DNA of 41,768 nt from Discostella pseudostelligera (GCA_036940085.1 JALLBK010000189.1:1-41768); one strand, 5' to 3'. Counted from the stretch's first letter, positions 20,878 through 30,934 are shown. A program made the numbers and translations. Notes: a model not told the origin generated them from the sequence alone.

Positions 20878-22393
20878 ATGGCTGGCGAAGGGCGGCAGCG
20901 GGGAATAGTATTGAAGCCCCCCATATGGTGCATCAACGACTCTCATATGGTTATACGACCGCAAGTCCTCTTGCGCTTCGGCCTGTGGTATGCTCTCAAT
21001 GTTGCATACAACATCACGAACAAACTAGCACTCGAACATGTGCGCATCTTCGTTGAGGGAGCTACGGCGGTCAAGGTGGTCAAGCATGCATCGGCATCGT
21101 CACTATCGCTGCCATTCACAATTGGGTCTCTTCAATTTGGTGTAGGGGCGCTCTATTCGATCATACTGTGGGTGTCAGGCTGTCGAAGACCGGTGCCACA
21201 TGCCGCAGAGACATCAAGCGCAATATCCAGCTGCATCGAATGCGCAAGAGACTTTTGCCAAATCACAGCGAGAATAGGTACCTGGTCGTCAGCCAAGACG
21301 CCATTCTAACGATTACACGCCTCTGGCGACTAAAACACATAATGGCAATGATCACCAACATGCAGATGGTATAGAACACGATGACACCACCGAAAATCTC
21401 GGTTCTACCCATATTGCTTCATCTGATGAATCATCATCAAACATTGAACTTCGCCACACTTTTCACATTGCACTTCATCACACACTCGGACAACTCTGCA
21501 CAATAATATGCCTCTCCTACAACTCGATTGGATTTGCACACGTAATTAAAGCAATGGAACCACTCTTCTCTGCATTATCCTCCTTCTTTATTCTGGGACA
21601 AACTATGGATATTCGAGTATATGCATCATTGATACCTGTGGTGGGTGGTGTAGTATTGGCATGTGCTGGATCACATGAATTTGTATGGATATCGTTTTGG
21701 TCGGGGATGGGGAGTAAGGCTTTCTTTGCAGTAAGGGGTGTCCTTTCGAAGATGGCAATGGAAGGTGGTGGATGAGGATCCCAGTCGAGACATCTCCACC
21801 AACAACATTTATCTACTTCACCAAAACATGAAATGATCGAGTTAAGTGCAATACCGGACAATAAGCGAATTGATGGGAAAGACAAAATGACAATCAATCT
21901 CCCGATGAAAATGATCATGCACATAACGACGCAATAATGCCAGAAACGCCGTCATCACCTGGAATGAGCGCTGCCAATCTCTTCTCAGCAGTCACCTGCG
22001 TGTCATTTATTCTCTCAATTCCACTTGCATTGATATTCGAAGGGAAGATATTGTACAAACTTTCCAACAATGCTATCCAGGACATTTCGAACGAGCCGAG
22101 AAGTGACAATGAAAAGAAAACCATCGTATTATATATTTTGATATCGGGATTGTTCCATTACCTCAACAATGAAGTGATGTATCTCGTATTATCCAATGTC
22201 CATCCCATCACACTAGCAGTGGGCAATACCATGAAGCGCGTGTTCATCGCCGGTTACACTACAGACTGGAATCGGATCGGTAATTGCGATTGGCGGTGTC
22301 TTTTTGTATGGAATGATGAAGCAATGGTATGAATCATCTACAAGAGGAAGTGGTGCTATTGGTAATGGTGTTTGCGGTTCTAAGCTTAATTGA
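20878..22393 (+). CDS. TPT-family (triose-phosphate/nucleotide-sugar) transporter, 3' end disrupted
   Basis: The conserved blocks of the drug/metabolite TPT family are present in order: FGLWYALNVAYNITNKLALE, TIGSLQFGVGALYSIILW, GFAHVIKAMEPLFSALSSFF, SLIPVVGGVVLACAGSHEF, SGLFHYLNNEVMYLVLSNV, AVGNTMKRV and GIGSVIAIGGVFLYGMMKQW. They fall in changing frames. Introns 21278-21365 (88 bp) and 21765-21943 (179 bp) would reconcile the first two changes with correct phase. The third change, at about 22252 after KRVFIA, has no intron to explain it, and 9-10 family residues before VTLQTGIG are missing, as if about 28 bp were lost. The gene may be a pseudogene or the deletion may be a sequence error. The start could also be the in-frame ATG at 20770. 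No ASAFAP-like leader is seen, so plastid location is not supported. Confidence 0.65.
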
Positions 22394-22556
22394 GCATTGG
22401 TATCGGCTATTTCCCATTATTTACAGTTTGATTGTTCATTCTCCATGCTTTGCAGGGTTACTTCAGTGAATAGAAAATTTGCGTGCAAGTTGTTATCATC
22501 AGCATGACAATTCCTCATTTCTGACGTAACCTGCTCGCTGTACAGTACAGTTGCCA

Positions 22557-23584
22557 TCATTGCGCTGCCATGCCCTCCTTCAAATGCAATATTGCAAGTG
22601 CAAACGATGCCGCCCATTTAACTTCCTGAAATTTTCCCTCCGACAAGGCCTCTATCACTTCCGCTTTGGTAAGATGCAGTATCGTCTGGGACTCATAGTC
22701 ACCTGTCCCTCCGACGTATGTACTTGTGCCACCTCCGGAAAGTAATGGCACGGCATTTATGAGTAGATAGGAGTATAAGTATCCTCCACCGCGATTGGCA
22801 GCTGTTCTATACCGTCCGAGGAAGATCCAGTCGGAATCAGAATCAGCTTGTGTTGTTGTTACCTTTGACGATGATTGATCGATCAATAATCCGAATTCAT
22901 CAACAGCTGCTGGCATGGCATTTTCGGTTATTATCTTTGAAATTTCCAACACTGATATGTTTTCCACTGATTCACCCTGACTTTGAACTAATTCCAATGT
23001 CTGTCGTGATCCAAGTCCTAATTCCTCGAGGACCTCCCTCTGCGCAGCGACCAATGGTGATTCACCGAGATCGATGAAGCCCCCCACAGGAGACAAGGTC
23101 TCACCTGGTATGGCATACTTCTTCTGCTGAAAGACTACGAATCTTTTTCCCTCGAGAGTTTGTACAATGATATTCACTGCTGGTGCCTCCTCGAGGACGA
23201 GCCAATCTCGTATCAAAGTCGTTCCGTCTTCGCTCAATACCTATGATCGTCAAGAAAATAAACAAAGAGATTATTTAGGTGGCTTTGACGGATGGAAGGA
23301 AGCATCAATACCAGTACTGTACTTACAGTGTGGACATCGCATCGTGCAAATTTCGTCTCTCCCAATGTTGTCACTGCTATTGTTCGTTCATTGTGCCACG
23401 TCGGCCATTGGTATGATGCACCGGTACCGACGACATTCTTCTGATTAATTTGCGCTGCCGCTTGATCAGGGTCAGAGAAGGGCGATATTAGTATTAGATG
23501 ATGACCGATGACGGAGAGGAGAACTGCGACGAGGACGATGATGCGGAGAAGTTGTAGACCTGCGCGGCGGGGTGCCATTGTCAT
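22557..23584 (-). CDS. Membrane-anchored Nudix hydrolase
   Basis: Two exons (23584-23327 and 23240-22557, 86-bp intron) give 313 residues. Residues 140-162 form a complete Nudix box, G-x5-E-x7-REVLEELGL, with G140, E146, R154, E155, E158 and E159 all present. These residues bind the metal and cleave nucleoside-diphosphate-linked substrates. The N-terminus has two Arg then a hydrophobic stretch (IIVLVAVLLSVIGHHLILI) at about residues 15-33, which suggests a signal anchor or targeting peptide. The Nudix domain would then sit in the lumen of an organelle or at a membrane. The C-terminal GYLYSYLLINAVPLL and EVKWAASFALAILHL fit the ADP-sugar/ADP-ribose type, but the substrate cannot be named. The start at 23584 faces a promoter with an E2F-like tandem array. 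Confidence 0.85.
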
Positions 23585-23658
23585 GGTCCGTGTTGATGGT
23601 GACGGGTGAGAGAGAGTTGAGAGTGATGGTAGGAGTACGCACGGTAAGAAGGTGAATT

Positions 23659-23771
23659 ACTTTTGGCGGGAAGAAAGATTCGGGTGGCAAACTTTTGGCG
23701 GGAAGAAAGATACGGTGGCAAACTTTTGGTGGGAAGAAGATACTGGGAATAAGGCGGGAAGAAAGATCGCC
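23659..23771. promoter_or_regulatory. Tandem array of E2F-like TTTTGGCGGGAA units
   Basis: Three to four head-to-tail units of 29-32 bp: 23659-23690, 23691-23721, 23722-23750 and a truncated unit from 23751. Each begins ACTTTTGGCGGGAAGAAAGA or a close variant, and the first two end GGTGGCAA. The third has TTGGTGGGAA and the fourth AAGGCGGGAA. It lies between the divergent Nudix (23584) and TRMT11-like (23918) starts. Confidence 0.7.
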
Positions 23772-23917
23772 CACCACCACCAATCTTTGCCACACATCCG
23801 CATCGACAACACATTCAACATTCAACATTCAACCATTCATTCACCACCTTTACCTCTCCCACCTCTCTGTCTTCCTCCAAAGATTAATATCTCTTTTATG
23901 CTACATTTACTCCGAGC

Positions 23918-25597
23918 ATGAGTCTCGACGCCACTACGAAAGAGGAGTACAATCTTCTCATTGAATTTGTACACAAGCATCTCGATTTTCACGATGCCGA
24001 ACTGAACTCGATACTAGAGATGCATGGCATACGTGTCGGAACGGACTGCCATTTCGTAACATTGCCGACAACTAACGATAAATGCAATCATAAACGACCT
24101 TTTCGGATAGTATCATTCCCTTGGAGTTCCATCGGAAGTCGATTCTCAGTCAGTGATCATAATGATGATGGCAATGGGGGTGATAACAAGACATGCATTA
24201 ATTTAGTGTCGGCATTATCGCGTTGTACACTCATTCGAAGCGTCGTCGAGCTTTGGGGATACGGGCCTACAACCAACGACTGCGTCATATCCATCCAAAA
24301 TGGCAGTAGTCTGCAGCGACATCAGCAGGGGAAGCACCTGGGAAGTGACAACAAATTATTCAATGAGCGTTCGTGGTCGATTCACGTACACACTCTTGGT
24401 GCAACATTTACGCGCGTCGAACAAAATATTATGCGATCACATTTTTCATTCCTTAACTTTCCCGGAAAAGTTCAAATGAAAGATCCCGACGATGAATACA
24501 TCTTTATTCGAGAAGTGGAATTGGATGCAAAGGGAGGAGCGGTGTATCCGCGCCATTCGGGAGATAACAAACAAATCATACCGGAGAATGATGCACGACC
24601 TCCCCTGGCTTGCTATTATGGTAGGATACTTGGGAACAATAGACTGGGTAGGAATTGGAGAGGTTCAAATCGGCTTGAACAATACTCGTTGAAGAAACGA
24701 GCATATCTCGGACCGACATCCATGGACTCAGAACTGAGCCTCATCATGACGAATTTGGCGCAGATACAAAAGGGATCATTTGCATTCGACCCATTTGTGG
24801 GGACTGGGTCAATACTGTTGACCGCTGCATTGCGAAGGGCGTATGCCTTCGGCACGGATATTGATCTTCGGGTATTGCGTGGTAGGAGTCAAGACGAAAA
24901 TATTGCATCCAACTTCAAACAGTACGGACTCCCACCACCAGAGTTGGTTCGATGTGACAATGCAATATACCATCGACATTTCCGACAACACTTTCCTCTG
25001 TTCGATGCTATTGTAACAGATCCACCGTATGGTATTCGAGCGGGCGCAAGAAAAAGTGGTGCAAGGAAAGATGGCGAAGTCAGACCAATATTGGATGAGC
25101 ACCGATACGATCATGTGGCGCAAACTAAGCCGTACGCCGTGTCAGACGTAATGGCGGACTTGTTGAATGTTGCAGCAATGACGTTGAAATTGGGAGGCAG
25201 ATTAGTGTACGTGATACCATCAATGTTAGACTTTGATGAAAATGAGGATTTGCCACGGCACGAGTGCATGAAACTTGTTTCGGTGTGCTATCAACCGCTG
25301 CAGACTGAATTCGGACGCCGTACTGTGACGATGGTGAAGATAAAAGAATATGATGAGACCAAGAGATCCCAATACTTGGAAAATGCGTGGCTAAATGGCG
25401 CAGAGTCGGCAGAGAAGGTGGCAAACATTCGAGCTCGGCTGATAGAGGCAGCCAAGCAGAAGCCAGGTTACGAAGAGAAGGCGGCTGTAAGGAAACAGAA
25501 GCGGAATGAATTGAAAGAGATGAAAAAGAAAGCAAAGAGGGAAGCCGCCGCAAAAAGTTCTCCGAGTGAGGACAAAAGTGAAGACAGCCGTACATAA
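23918..25597 (+). CDS. TRMT11-like tRNA (guanine-N2-)-methyltransferase
   Basis: A single-exon protein of 559 residues. The Rossmann-type methyltransferase core has the SAM-binding FDPFVGTGSILL (D291) and the catalytic NPPY-like TDPPYGIRAGARKS (D368). It is preceded by LACYYGRILG and LKKRAYLGPTSMDSELSLIM, which are typical of Trm11. Trm11, with the small zinc protein Trm112, makes N2-methylguanosine at tRNA position 10. The N-terminal part (residues 1-200, including EYNLLIEFVHKHLDF) corresponds to the THUMP-containing region, with an extra Asn/Asp/Gly-rich insert. The C-terminal tail of about 60 residues is Lys/Glu/Ala-rich and probably coiled. The ATG at 23918 follows a pyrimidine-rich leader. 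It converges with the BASS gene, with 45 bp between stops. Confidence 0.9.
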   Translation: MSLDATTKEEYNLLIEFVHKHLDFHDAELNSILEMHGIRVGTDCHFVTLPTTNDKCNHKRPFRIVSFPWSSIGSRFSVSDHNDDGNGGDNKTCINLVSALSRCTLIRSVVELWGYGPTTNDCVISIQNGSSLQRHQQGKHLGSDNKLFNERSWSIHVHTLGATFTRVEQNIMRSHFSFLNFPGKVQMKDPDDEYIFIREVELDAKGGAVYPRHSGDNKQIIPENDARPPLACYYGRILGNNRLGRNWRGSNRLEQYSLKKRAYLGPTSMDSELSLIMTNLAQIQKGSFAFDPFVGTGSILLTAALRRAYAFGTDIDLRVLRGRSQDENIASNFKQYGLPPPELVRCDNAIYHRHFRQHFPLFDAIVTDPPYGIRAGARKSGARKDGEVRPILDEHRYDHVAQTKPYAVSDVMADLLNVAAMTLKLGGRLVYVIPSMLDFDENEDLPRHECMKLVSVCYQPLQTEFGRRTVTMVKIKEYDETKRSQYLENAWLNGAESAEKVANIRARLIEAAKQKPGYEEKAAVRKQKRNELKEMKKKAKREAAAKSSPSEDKSEDSRT

Positions 25598-25642
25598 TTG
25601 TAGCTAGAGGTACAAGATGCTGAAATATCTATTCTATGTGCA

Positions 25643-27076
25643 TCACTTCGTCACTGCCTCACTTTGCGTTAGCGCAGACTCAGAAGTAGCCGCGGTCATA
25701 GCGGATTCTCCAACAGAATCCTCCGAATTCATGCGGCATCGAGCGTATTCACCCTTTTCATCTGGAATCGGCACCAAACTTGATATTGTCTCCATGGGAT
25801 AGATTGTAACTGCGCCTTCGGTAATCGAATTGAGTGTTCGTGTCAAAGACACTCTCCTCGGGAGTGATGGAACAGAGTTCTCGGTGACCTCTATGACAGG
25901 TGACTTCCGCTTTCTAAATAAAAATGGCAATGGTCGTCTCCACGAAGACACAGGGAATGTTTCCGACCAAGACTCTGTTGATGATATTGTCGCGGGAGGG
26001 ACAATCGAGGAAGCAGTTTCACGTAGTTCTTCATCGTATGGTCCGATTGTAGATTCAGATCGGCCATTGTCGTCATCTACCTCGTACGTTGTTACAATCA
26101 TGGTGCAAAAACTTTCATCTCGCGGTGCTTTCGTCCAGCCAACTTTCCAACAAATGATGCAAAAGAGACCAAGAACAATTGCTTCCATCACACCGTAGAA
26201 TAATGGGACGCACAATGCTTGACCCCTAGCGATGGGGTCCGTGAACATTGCAGCAGCCGCTGAAGTAGCAATACCCACATTTTGATAGCAGCACTCCACA
26301 CCCACAGTTACAACCTCTGGCTTTTTCAACCTTGCAACAAGCGCAAATACCGTCGCGAATACCAGTCCTAGAAGGCAAGGGGCTATTACTCCAACGTAGA
26401 ACGTCCAGTTTTGACCCCAAAGTTGTGCCTCGTTACTGCCAGACAACGACGAGACTACTATCGAAAATATGATGAGCAATACTCCAGAGCATGAACCCAA
26501 ATGATTAGCGAATCGATTGAAACGATGGCTGGACACTTTGAATGATGCAAAAAGGCCAAGCATGATAGCAGCAATGACGATTGCGATGCTGATAAACAGT
26601 GATCCCCAATCGATGTTGTCAAGGATGCTCCCCCCGCCTGCCCTTGAACCAAAACCGACCGTAATGTAGAGGAGGAGATTTGCCGGGAGGAACAGAATAC
26701 TGAGTATGGTGCTAACGGTGGTCATTGTGACACTCAAAGCCAAGTCAGCATTGAACATCGAGCACCACCAATTGCTATAACTGCCACCAGGACTTGACAT
26801 GACAATGAGCAGAGATATCGCCGTTGGCTCCGTCATGCCAGATCCTATCAACGATATCACAGTAAGATAACCCAATAGCGGCATGAAAATATATTGCGTT
26901 ACGACCCCTGCCAGAATTGCGCCCTTGTTCTTAACCTGCTCGCGTAGATGTTTGACGTCCACTGTCGCCGACATGCCGAAGACTAGGATGAAGAGCAATG
27001 TTGAGGATATGACCTGTGCGAGAACCCGGAACCACTCGCTTTCGGCGACAGTTTCCAAGCGACGCATGACACTCAT
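25643..27076 (-). CDS. BASS/SBF-family (bile acid:Na+ symporter-like) transporter
   Basis: A 477-residue single-exon membrane protein. Residues 1-320 hold about nine or ten hydrophobic segments. The family blocks are FILVFGMSATVDVKHLRE, VMSSPGGSYSNWWCSMFNAD (the first sodium-site crossover motif) and GVECCYQNVGIATSAAAA (the second). Members move bile acids, pyruvate, 2-keto acids or other organic anions with sodium, and the substrate here cannot be told. A hydrophilic tail of about 150 residues, rich in Ser/Thr/Glu and ending SALTQSEAVTK, is likely cytosolic and possibly phosphorylated. No plastid or mitochondrial leader is visible: the start MSVMRRLETVAESEWFRVLA leads straight into the first membrane span, so plasma or endomembrane location is more likely. 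Confidence 0.88.
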   Translation of the reverse strand: MSVMRRLETVAESEWFRVLAQVISSTLLFILVFGMSATVDVKHLREQVKNKGAILAGVVTQYIFMPLLGYLTVISLIGSGMTEPTAISLLIVMSSPGGSYSNWWCSMFNADLALSVTMTTVSTILSILFLPANLLLYITVGFGSRAGGGSILDNIDWGSLFISIAIVIAAIMLGLFASFKVSSHRFNRFANHLGSCSGVLLIIFSIVVSSLSGSNEAQLWGQNWTFYVGVIAPCLLGLVFATVFALVARLKKPEVVTVGVECCYQNVGIATSAAAAMFTDPIARGQALCVPLFYGVMEAIVLGLFCIICWKVGWTKAPRDESFCTMIVTTYEVDDDNGRSESTIGPYDEELRETASSIVPPATISSTESWSETFPVSSWRRPLPFLFRKRKSPVIEVTENSVPSLPRRVSLTRTLNSITEGAVTIYPMETISSLVPIPDEKGEYARCRMNSEDSVGESAMTAATSESALTQSEAVTK

Positions 27077-27315
27077 TGGTGATTAGTCGCAGTTATGATG
27101 ATGTCGCTACCCGAAAGCGTAGTCGTATTCTTGCCGTCACCGGACACCGGGCCGCGCGATGTGAGAATTGAAATGAAGATCCAAGTGCGATGAAATCTCT
27201 ACACGACGGAAATGACATCAAACGAGCAAGAGCTGAATGGATAAACTTGATAGTAGGAGCATGCATTGCATGTCTATGGCCATGGCCGGCGGCCGGTTTG
27301 AAAGAGTGGGCGGCT

Positions 27316-27386
27316 TTGCTTTGGCTTTTGGCTTTGCTGCTTCGTGCTTCGTGCTTCGCTTCGGCCGCCGTGCTTCGTGCTTCGGT
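27316..27386. repeat. Degenerate 7-bp tandem repeat (GCTTTGG / TGCTTCG)
   Basis: The stretch alternates GCTTTGCT, TTGGCTT and then several copies of TGCTTCG, interrupted once by GGCCGCCG. It lies between the BASS and SGNH-like gene starts and looks like replication-slippage sequence. Confidence 0.6.
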
Positions 27387-27521
27387 TGCGCGGCGCCGCT
27401 TCGATGGCGATGTCGTTGGCGATGCACATGGCGGGAAGGAAGTGCGGCGATGGTTTGTGGCGAAGAAAAGCGAAAATTGGCGGGAAGGAAAGCAATACCC
27501 CTACATACACACTACCTTCCA

Positions 27522-27556
27522 CAGTCGACAGTCGACAGTCGACAGTTGACAATCGA
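27522..27556. repeat. CAGTCGA heptamer tandem repeat
   Basis: Five consecutive heptamers: three exact CAGTCGA, then CAGTTGA and CAATCGA. They end about 80 bp before the start of the next gene and are probably in its 5' UTR or promoter. Confidence 0.8.
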
Positions 27557-27639
27557 AAGTAAGGAGCAAAGAGAGACGATGAACGATGTTCATCATTCCA
27601 TTGACGCGCGTTAATTCCAAGGGGAGATAATCTGACATA

Positions 27640-29895
27640 ATGGTCAGGGGCAATTTGACTAATCGGTCTTCTCGATATGCATCAGCTTCTGCTCTAAACA
27701 ATGACAATGGTGTACCCCAGCACGATATTATTTCATCTTGCCGCGATGCCCAAGCCCGCGATGCCCAAGCAGATGATATGACTGTAAAATCAAATTCGGG
27801 TCTACCACCACCCCGCTACGTCCTACCATGTTTCCGATGTCGTAGCAAAAAATCAGCTGCCATGGTCCTTATTGCATCAGCTGCGATATTAGTTTCGATA
27901 TGCTCGGCAATTATTGCTTCTCGATCATTGTCTACATCAGCATCAGCATCACCCTCTGGACATTTTTATCTACCATCATCGAAAGAATGGGGAGCAGATA
28001 GAGAGCGGAGAATAAGAGGGCGACAAACACGAAGAAAAGCAGATTTTCCTACGGACATTGATTTGGGGGTAAAGGATGTAAATTACACCGAGTATGAATC
28101 ACATTTATTGAATTTTCTATTCAGCCTCAGAGCTGCTGGGATCAAATCGTCGATGTTGCCATTGAACAACGATGAACCTCTTGGGCAAGATATGGGCATC
28201 TACTCCAATCTCGGGTGCTCTATGTTTAATGGACTGAATGGCTACCATCATCGCCATAATTCGACGGCATTTGACAAGGATGAAATGCAACAATTATGGT
28301 CGTCGCATTTTTCAACGGTACTACAGGCATCGCGCCATGCCGACGATGTGACCTATCTTCATGAAAAGTGGACAGCTACAATATTGAAATCACTTTCTCC
28401 ATACAGTATATTAGATCATCTGTCGGACAATGAGCATGACAAAATTATGCGTCCCAGCGACATTGAACGGATTAGTGGAATACTTGTGAGACGACTCTTG
28501 GGACTGCTACAAAACGGTGGAAGAGCTACAATGCATAATATGCCACCCCCACTGAGGATAGCAGTCTTTGGAGGTCCCACTGTTGAAGGAAAAGGATGCC
28601 ATCGAGCAAACGTTGCAATGCCACATGGATCAAGCATGACCAATCCTGCCTTTTGTGCATTTCCATATCGACTCGAGCAATTTTTGAACGCAATGTTGTT
28701 ACCACCGACAGTATTGATGCAGCTTCGTAGAACATTAAGAGGACTTGATTCGACGGGTAGCACTGCTTCAAAAGAAGATGTTCGTCTGGTGGAGGTGATA
28801 AACTTTGGTGGAGAAGGCACTGGATCGGAGTATTCTACCACGATTATTCGGAATCGAATGTATCCTCCTCTCCTAAACAATACATCTACTGGGTATGGTG
28901 GTGGACCACCTGACTTGATGATAGATGCTTATGGAATTGATGGCTACGAGAATGGGGAAGAGGAGACATCTTTAATTTACGACGAAGTGGGTCACTCTTT
29001 GCCCAAGGGCTGCTTGGCTGTGAATCAGAAGCCACCACCAGTAATCATCCGTGCAGTGTTAAAAGAGGATGCTTCTCCCATGACTATAATATTGGGAGAT
29101 GCAGTAGATGACGTCGAAGAGGGTGAGCAGTCACTTCCAACCAATCATAAATCAGAAACCACAAAACTCTTGGTAGGCGGGGCCTTCGGCATGGCAGGTC
29201 ACGTCGCTACATCATGGGCACTAGCATTCAATTTGGCAACACATGCAATCCATCACTGTAAGTCAATTATCGACAGTCCGCCCGTCCAACAAATAATTCC
29301 ACAGAGAAGAAGAAACAACACTGCATTTTTGGCTTGCGATAACGGCGTTGACCCACCGTGCGCCTTCTCGTTCCTCGCGGGCCCGAAAGGTACAGCACAT
29401 CGTCCTTCGGCAATTGCATCGATTCTAATGCCGTACATTGTCGAAAATACAGGCTGGTTACCCGAATCGGACATGACAACTGGATTCTCCCGAAAGACAG
29501 GTCTCGTAGGAAAAGGCGTTGGATCTACAATGACACTTCTCTTCCGAGGCATATCTCGACCAATACGACGGTTAGATGTTATCACCTTACGAAGTACCTC
29601 TCCAGCCTGGAAAGATGGTGCGGCAAAGTTTGTACTAGTAACGGGTGGGGACGTTTCTCATGGTAGTGTGGCCGCAGAAGAATCATCAAAGGTGGCGAAG
29701 GAATTCTCATTTGAAATCTCGGCCGATTTGATTGCCGAAAAGTGGAATGGAGAAGATCGGCATATTTCCTACCATTATGGAGTGGATCTGATGAAGGAAG
29801 AGAATGTGGCGCATTTGGGCACCGATGTTTTGCTGCGAATAGAGTTGACGAAAGGAAGTCGATTTAAGATCCTTGGCATCATGCTTTGTGAGTAG
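27640..29895 (+). CDS. Type II membrane protein, GDSL/SGNH-hydrolase-like
   Basis: A 751-residue single-exon protein. A single hydrophobic span (SAAMVLIASAAILVSICSAI) at about residues 73-92, after a basic cytosolic segment, suggests a type II protein with a luminal C-terminus. The luminal part resembles an algal SGNH-like family: IAVFGGPTVEGKGC, AFPYRLEQFLNAML, VINFGGEGTGSEYS, GPPDLMIDAYGIDGYEN, GMAGHVATSWALAFNL and a late NTGWLPES. In that family the first block is usually GGSVTAG-like with the nucleophilic Ser. Here the Ser position reads Pro (GGPTVEG), so hydrolase activity is doubtful. A Golgi or cell-wall glycan role is a guess from the family. The family call rests on motif memory and is moderate. 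Confidence 0.55.
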   Translation: MVRGNLTNRSSRYASASALNNDNGVPQHDIISSCRDAQARDAQADDMTVKSNSGLPPPRYVLPCFRCRSKKSAAMVLIASAAILVSICSAIIASRSLSTSASASPSGHFYLPSSKEWGADRERRIRGRQTRRKADFPTDIDLGVKDVNYTEYESHLLNFLFSLRAAGIKSSMLPLNNDEPLGQDMGIYSNLGCSMFNGLNGYHHRHNSTAFDKDEMQQLWSSHFSTVLQASRHADDVTYLHEKWTATILKSLSPYSILDHLSDNEHDKIMRPSDIERISGILVRRLLGLLQNGGRATMHNMPPPLRIAVFGGPTVEGKGCHRANVAMPHGSSMTNPAFCAFPYRLEQFLNAMLLPPTVLMQLRRTLRGLDSTGSTASKEDVRLVEVINFGGEGTGSEYSTTIIRNRMYPPLLNNTSTGYGGGPPDLMIDAYGIDGYENGEEETSLIYDEVGHSLPKGCLAVNQKPPPVIIRAVLKEDASPMTIILGDAVDDVEEGEQSLPTNHKSETTKLLVGGAFGMAGHVATSWALAFNLATHAIHHCKSIIDSPPVQQIIPQRRRNNTAFLACDNGVDPPCAFSFLAGPKGTAHRPSAIASILMPYIVENTGWLPESDMTTGFSRKTGLVGKGVGSTMTLLFRGISRPIRRLDVITLRSTSPAWKDGAAKFVLVTGGDVSHGSVAAEESSKVAKEFSFEISADLIAEKWNGEDRHISYHYGVDLMKEENVAHLGTDVLLRIELTKGSRFKILGIMLCE

Positions 29896-30010
29896 TAGAA
29901 GGACTGATAGATAGAGTAATTCTTAGTCAATTTCCTCGGGAAAGAGAACTGGCTTTACATTGATTAGCTTACGTAGACCTCGGCAGCTGCCTAATCGATT
30001 ATCGACACCA

Positions 30011-30856
30011 CTACGGCAAATTTTCAACAATGGGTGGACACCCACCAAACAATGCTGTTTTCGTAGGAACCATCTTCTCCAAAATCGCCTCGGCCAAATC
30101 ATCCAAATAATACTCGGGATCTTCGCCCCCACATCCCGCCAACCTCCCCCGTGAACCTAACTTTACACCATCCCACATGCCCTTCCCTAGCATGTCTATT
30201 ACATCTTTTGAGTTTGTCAATGATTGCGACAGGGATGGTTTCGGCAACGTGCCCATAATGGAAACATTCATTGCGGCATGTGTAGCCATATCATTGCTAA
30301 ACACCAAACCACCAGTGTGTGCTGCACTTCTCAAAATAGATTGTGCTGCCGCGGCAGCATAGGCTGGATCGTAGTACGAATTCATTATACCCCCGATGTG
30401 ATGCTGATGCTGATTGTGATGGTGATAGCCCGTCATTCGATGATGGTGCATCCCCATCATGGCATTACTGCCAGAACTGGAACTCCCCACGGGCACCATG
30501 CTCTGTGATGCGGTAGTGACAATGGCTTCTCGTCGTGCGAGCTCAGCCTGTTCCAGTCTATATTGGGCTAGCTGTCGTTCATTATCATTTTCTTCGATAG
30601 TAGTATCAAGTTGTTGATGGTCTCTCCCCTTACTTCCTGGATCTAAGTGTGGAATAGATCCATGGCCGCTATTGCTGTAATCGGGGGTGTTGGCACCCGA
30701 CGCTGCTGCCGCCGCTTGTCGTTGGCTGTTGGGAAGAGCAGGAGAAGGCTGCGCGTAGTGATAGTCGGGAATATCCGACGAGGAGGATGTGTCGGCGAAG
30801 GCGGTGGCTTGGTGTGGCTCTTCTTTGGAGCCGCAGATTGAGCAGAATTGTCCCAT
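30011..30856 (-). CDS. Unrecognised protein with MGQFCSICG N-terminus (probable acylation)
   Basis: A 281-residue single-exon product. The N-terminus MGQFCSICGSKEEPH has Gly2 followed by Cys5, a plausible N-myristoylation plus palmitoylation signal that would tether the protein to membranes. CSIC could alternatively be half of a zinc knuckle. The middle is low-complexity, with a His/Met-rich run (MMGMHHHRMTGYHHHNQHQH) and Ala/Ser-rich segments. Only the last about 60 residues look ordered (DVIDMLGKGMWDGVKLGSRG and EYYLDDLAEAILEKMVPTKT). I recognise no domain. The start at 30856 is divergent from importin-4, with CTCCCGCCAAAA at 30935-30946 between them. Confidence 0.65.
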   Translation of the reverse strand: MGQFCSICGSKEEPHQATAFADTSSSSDIPDYHYAQPSPALPNSQRQAAAAASGANTPDYSNSGHGSIPHLDPGSKGRDHQQLDTTIEENDNERQLAQYRLEQAELARREAIVTTASQSMVPVGSSSSGSNAMMGMHHHRMTGYHHHNQHQHHIGGIMNSYYDPAYAAAAAQSILRSAAHTGGLVFSNDMATHAAMNVSIMGTLPKPSLSQSLTNSKDVIDMLGKGMWDGVKLGSRGRLAGCGGEDPEYYLDDLAEAILEKMVPTKTALFGGCPPIVENLP

Positions 30857-30934
30857 TGCTTATCGTTACCAGGCGGAAATGGCCATGGTCCATTATTTTT
30901 TGATGTGGAGCGATGTGGCGACGGGGGGCACCCG

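Larger units (their letters stand above)
27077..27639. promoter_or_regulatory. Divergent intergenic region with simple repeats and E2F-like element
   Basis: This 563-bp region lies between the BASS start (27076) and the SGNH-like start (27640). It holds GCTTTGG/TGCTTCG heptamer repeats (about 27316-27386), an ATTGGCGGGAA element (27476-27486) with a weaker ATGGCGGGAA at 27428-27437, and a CAGTCGA heptamer array (27522-27556). Open frames crossing it follow the repeats and are not called as genes. Confidence 0.55.

Noticed and set aside
23472..23828. Pro/Lys-rich minus-strand frames over 23472-23828
   Set aside because: They read through the tandem promoter repeats (FFPPK-type residues come from the GGCGGGAAG units) and overlap the Nudix start.
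27190..27614. Several open frames over the BASS/SGNH-like intergenic repeats
   Set aside because: The amino-acid runs simply translate the TGCTTCG and CAGTCGA heptamers in all frames.
29923..30132. Alternative frame at the 3' end of the MGQFC protein
   Set aside because: It stays open past the stop at 30011, but there is no splice site or sequence break to connect it, and it resembles no domain.
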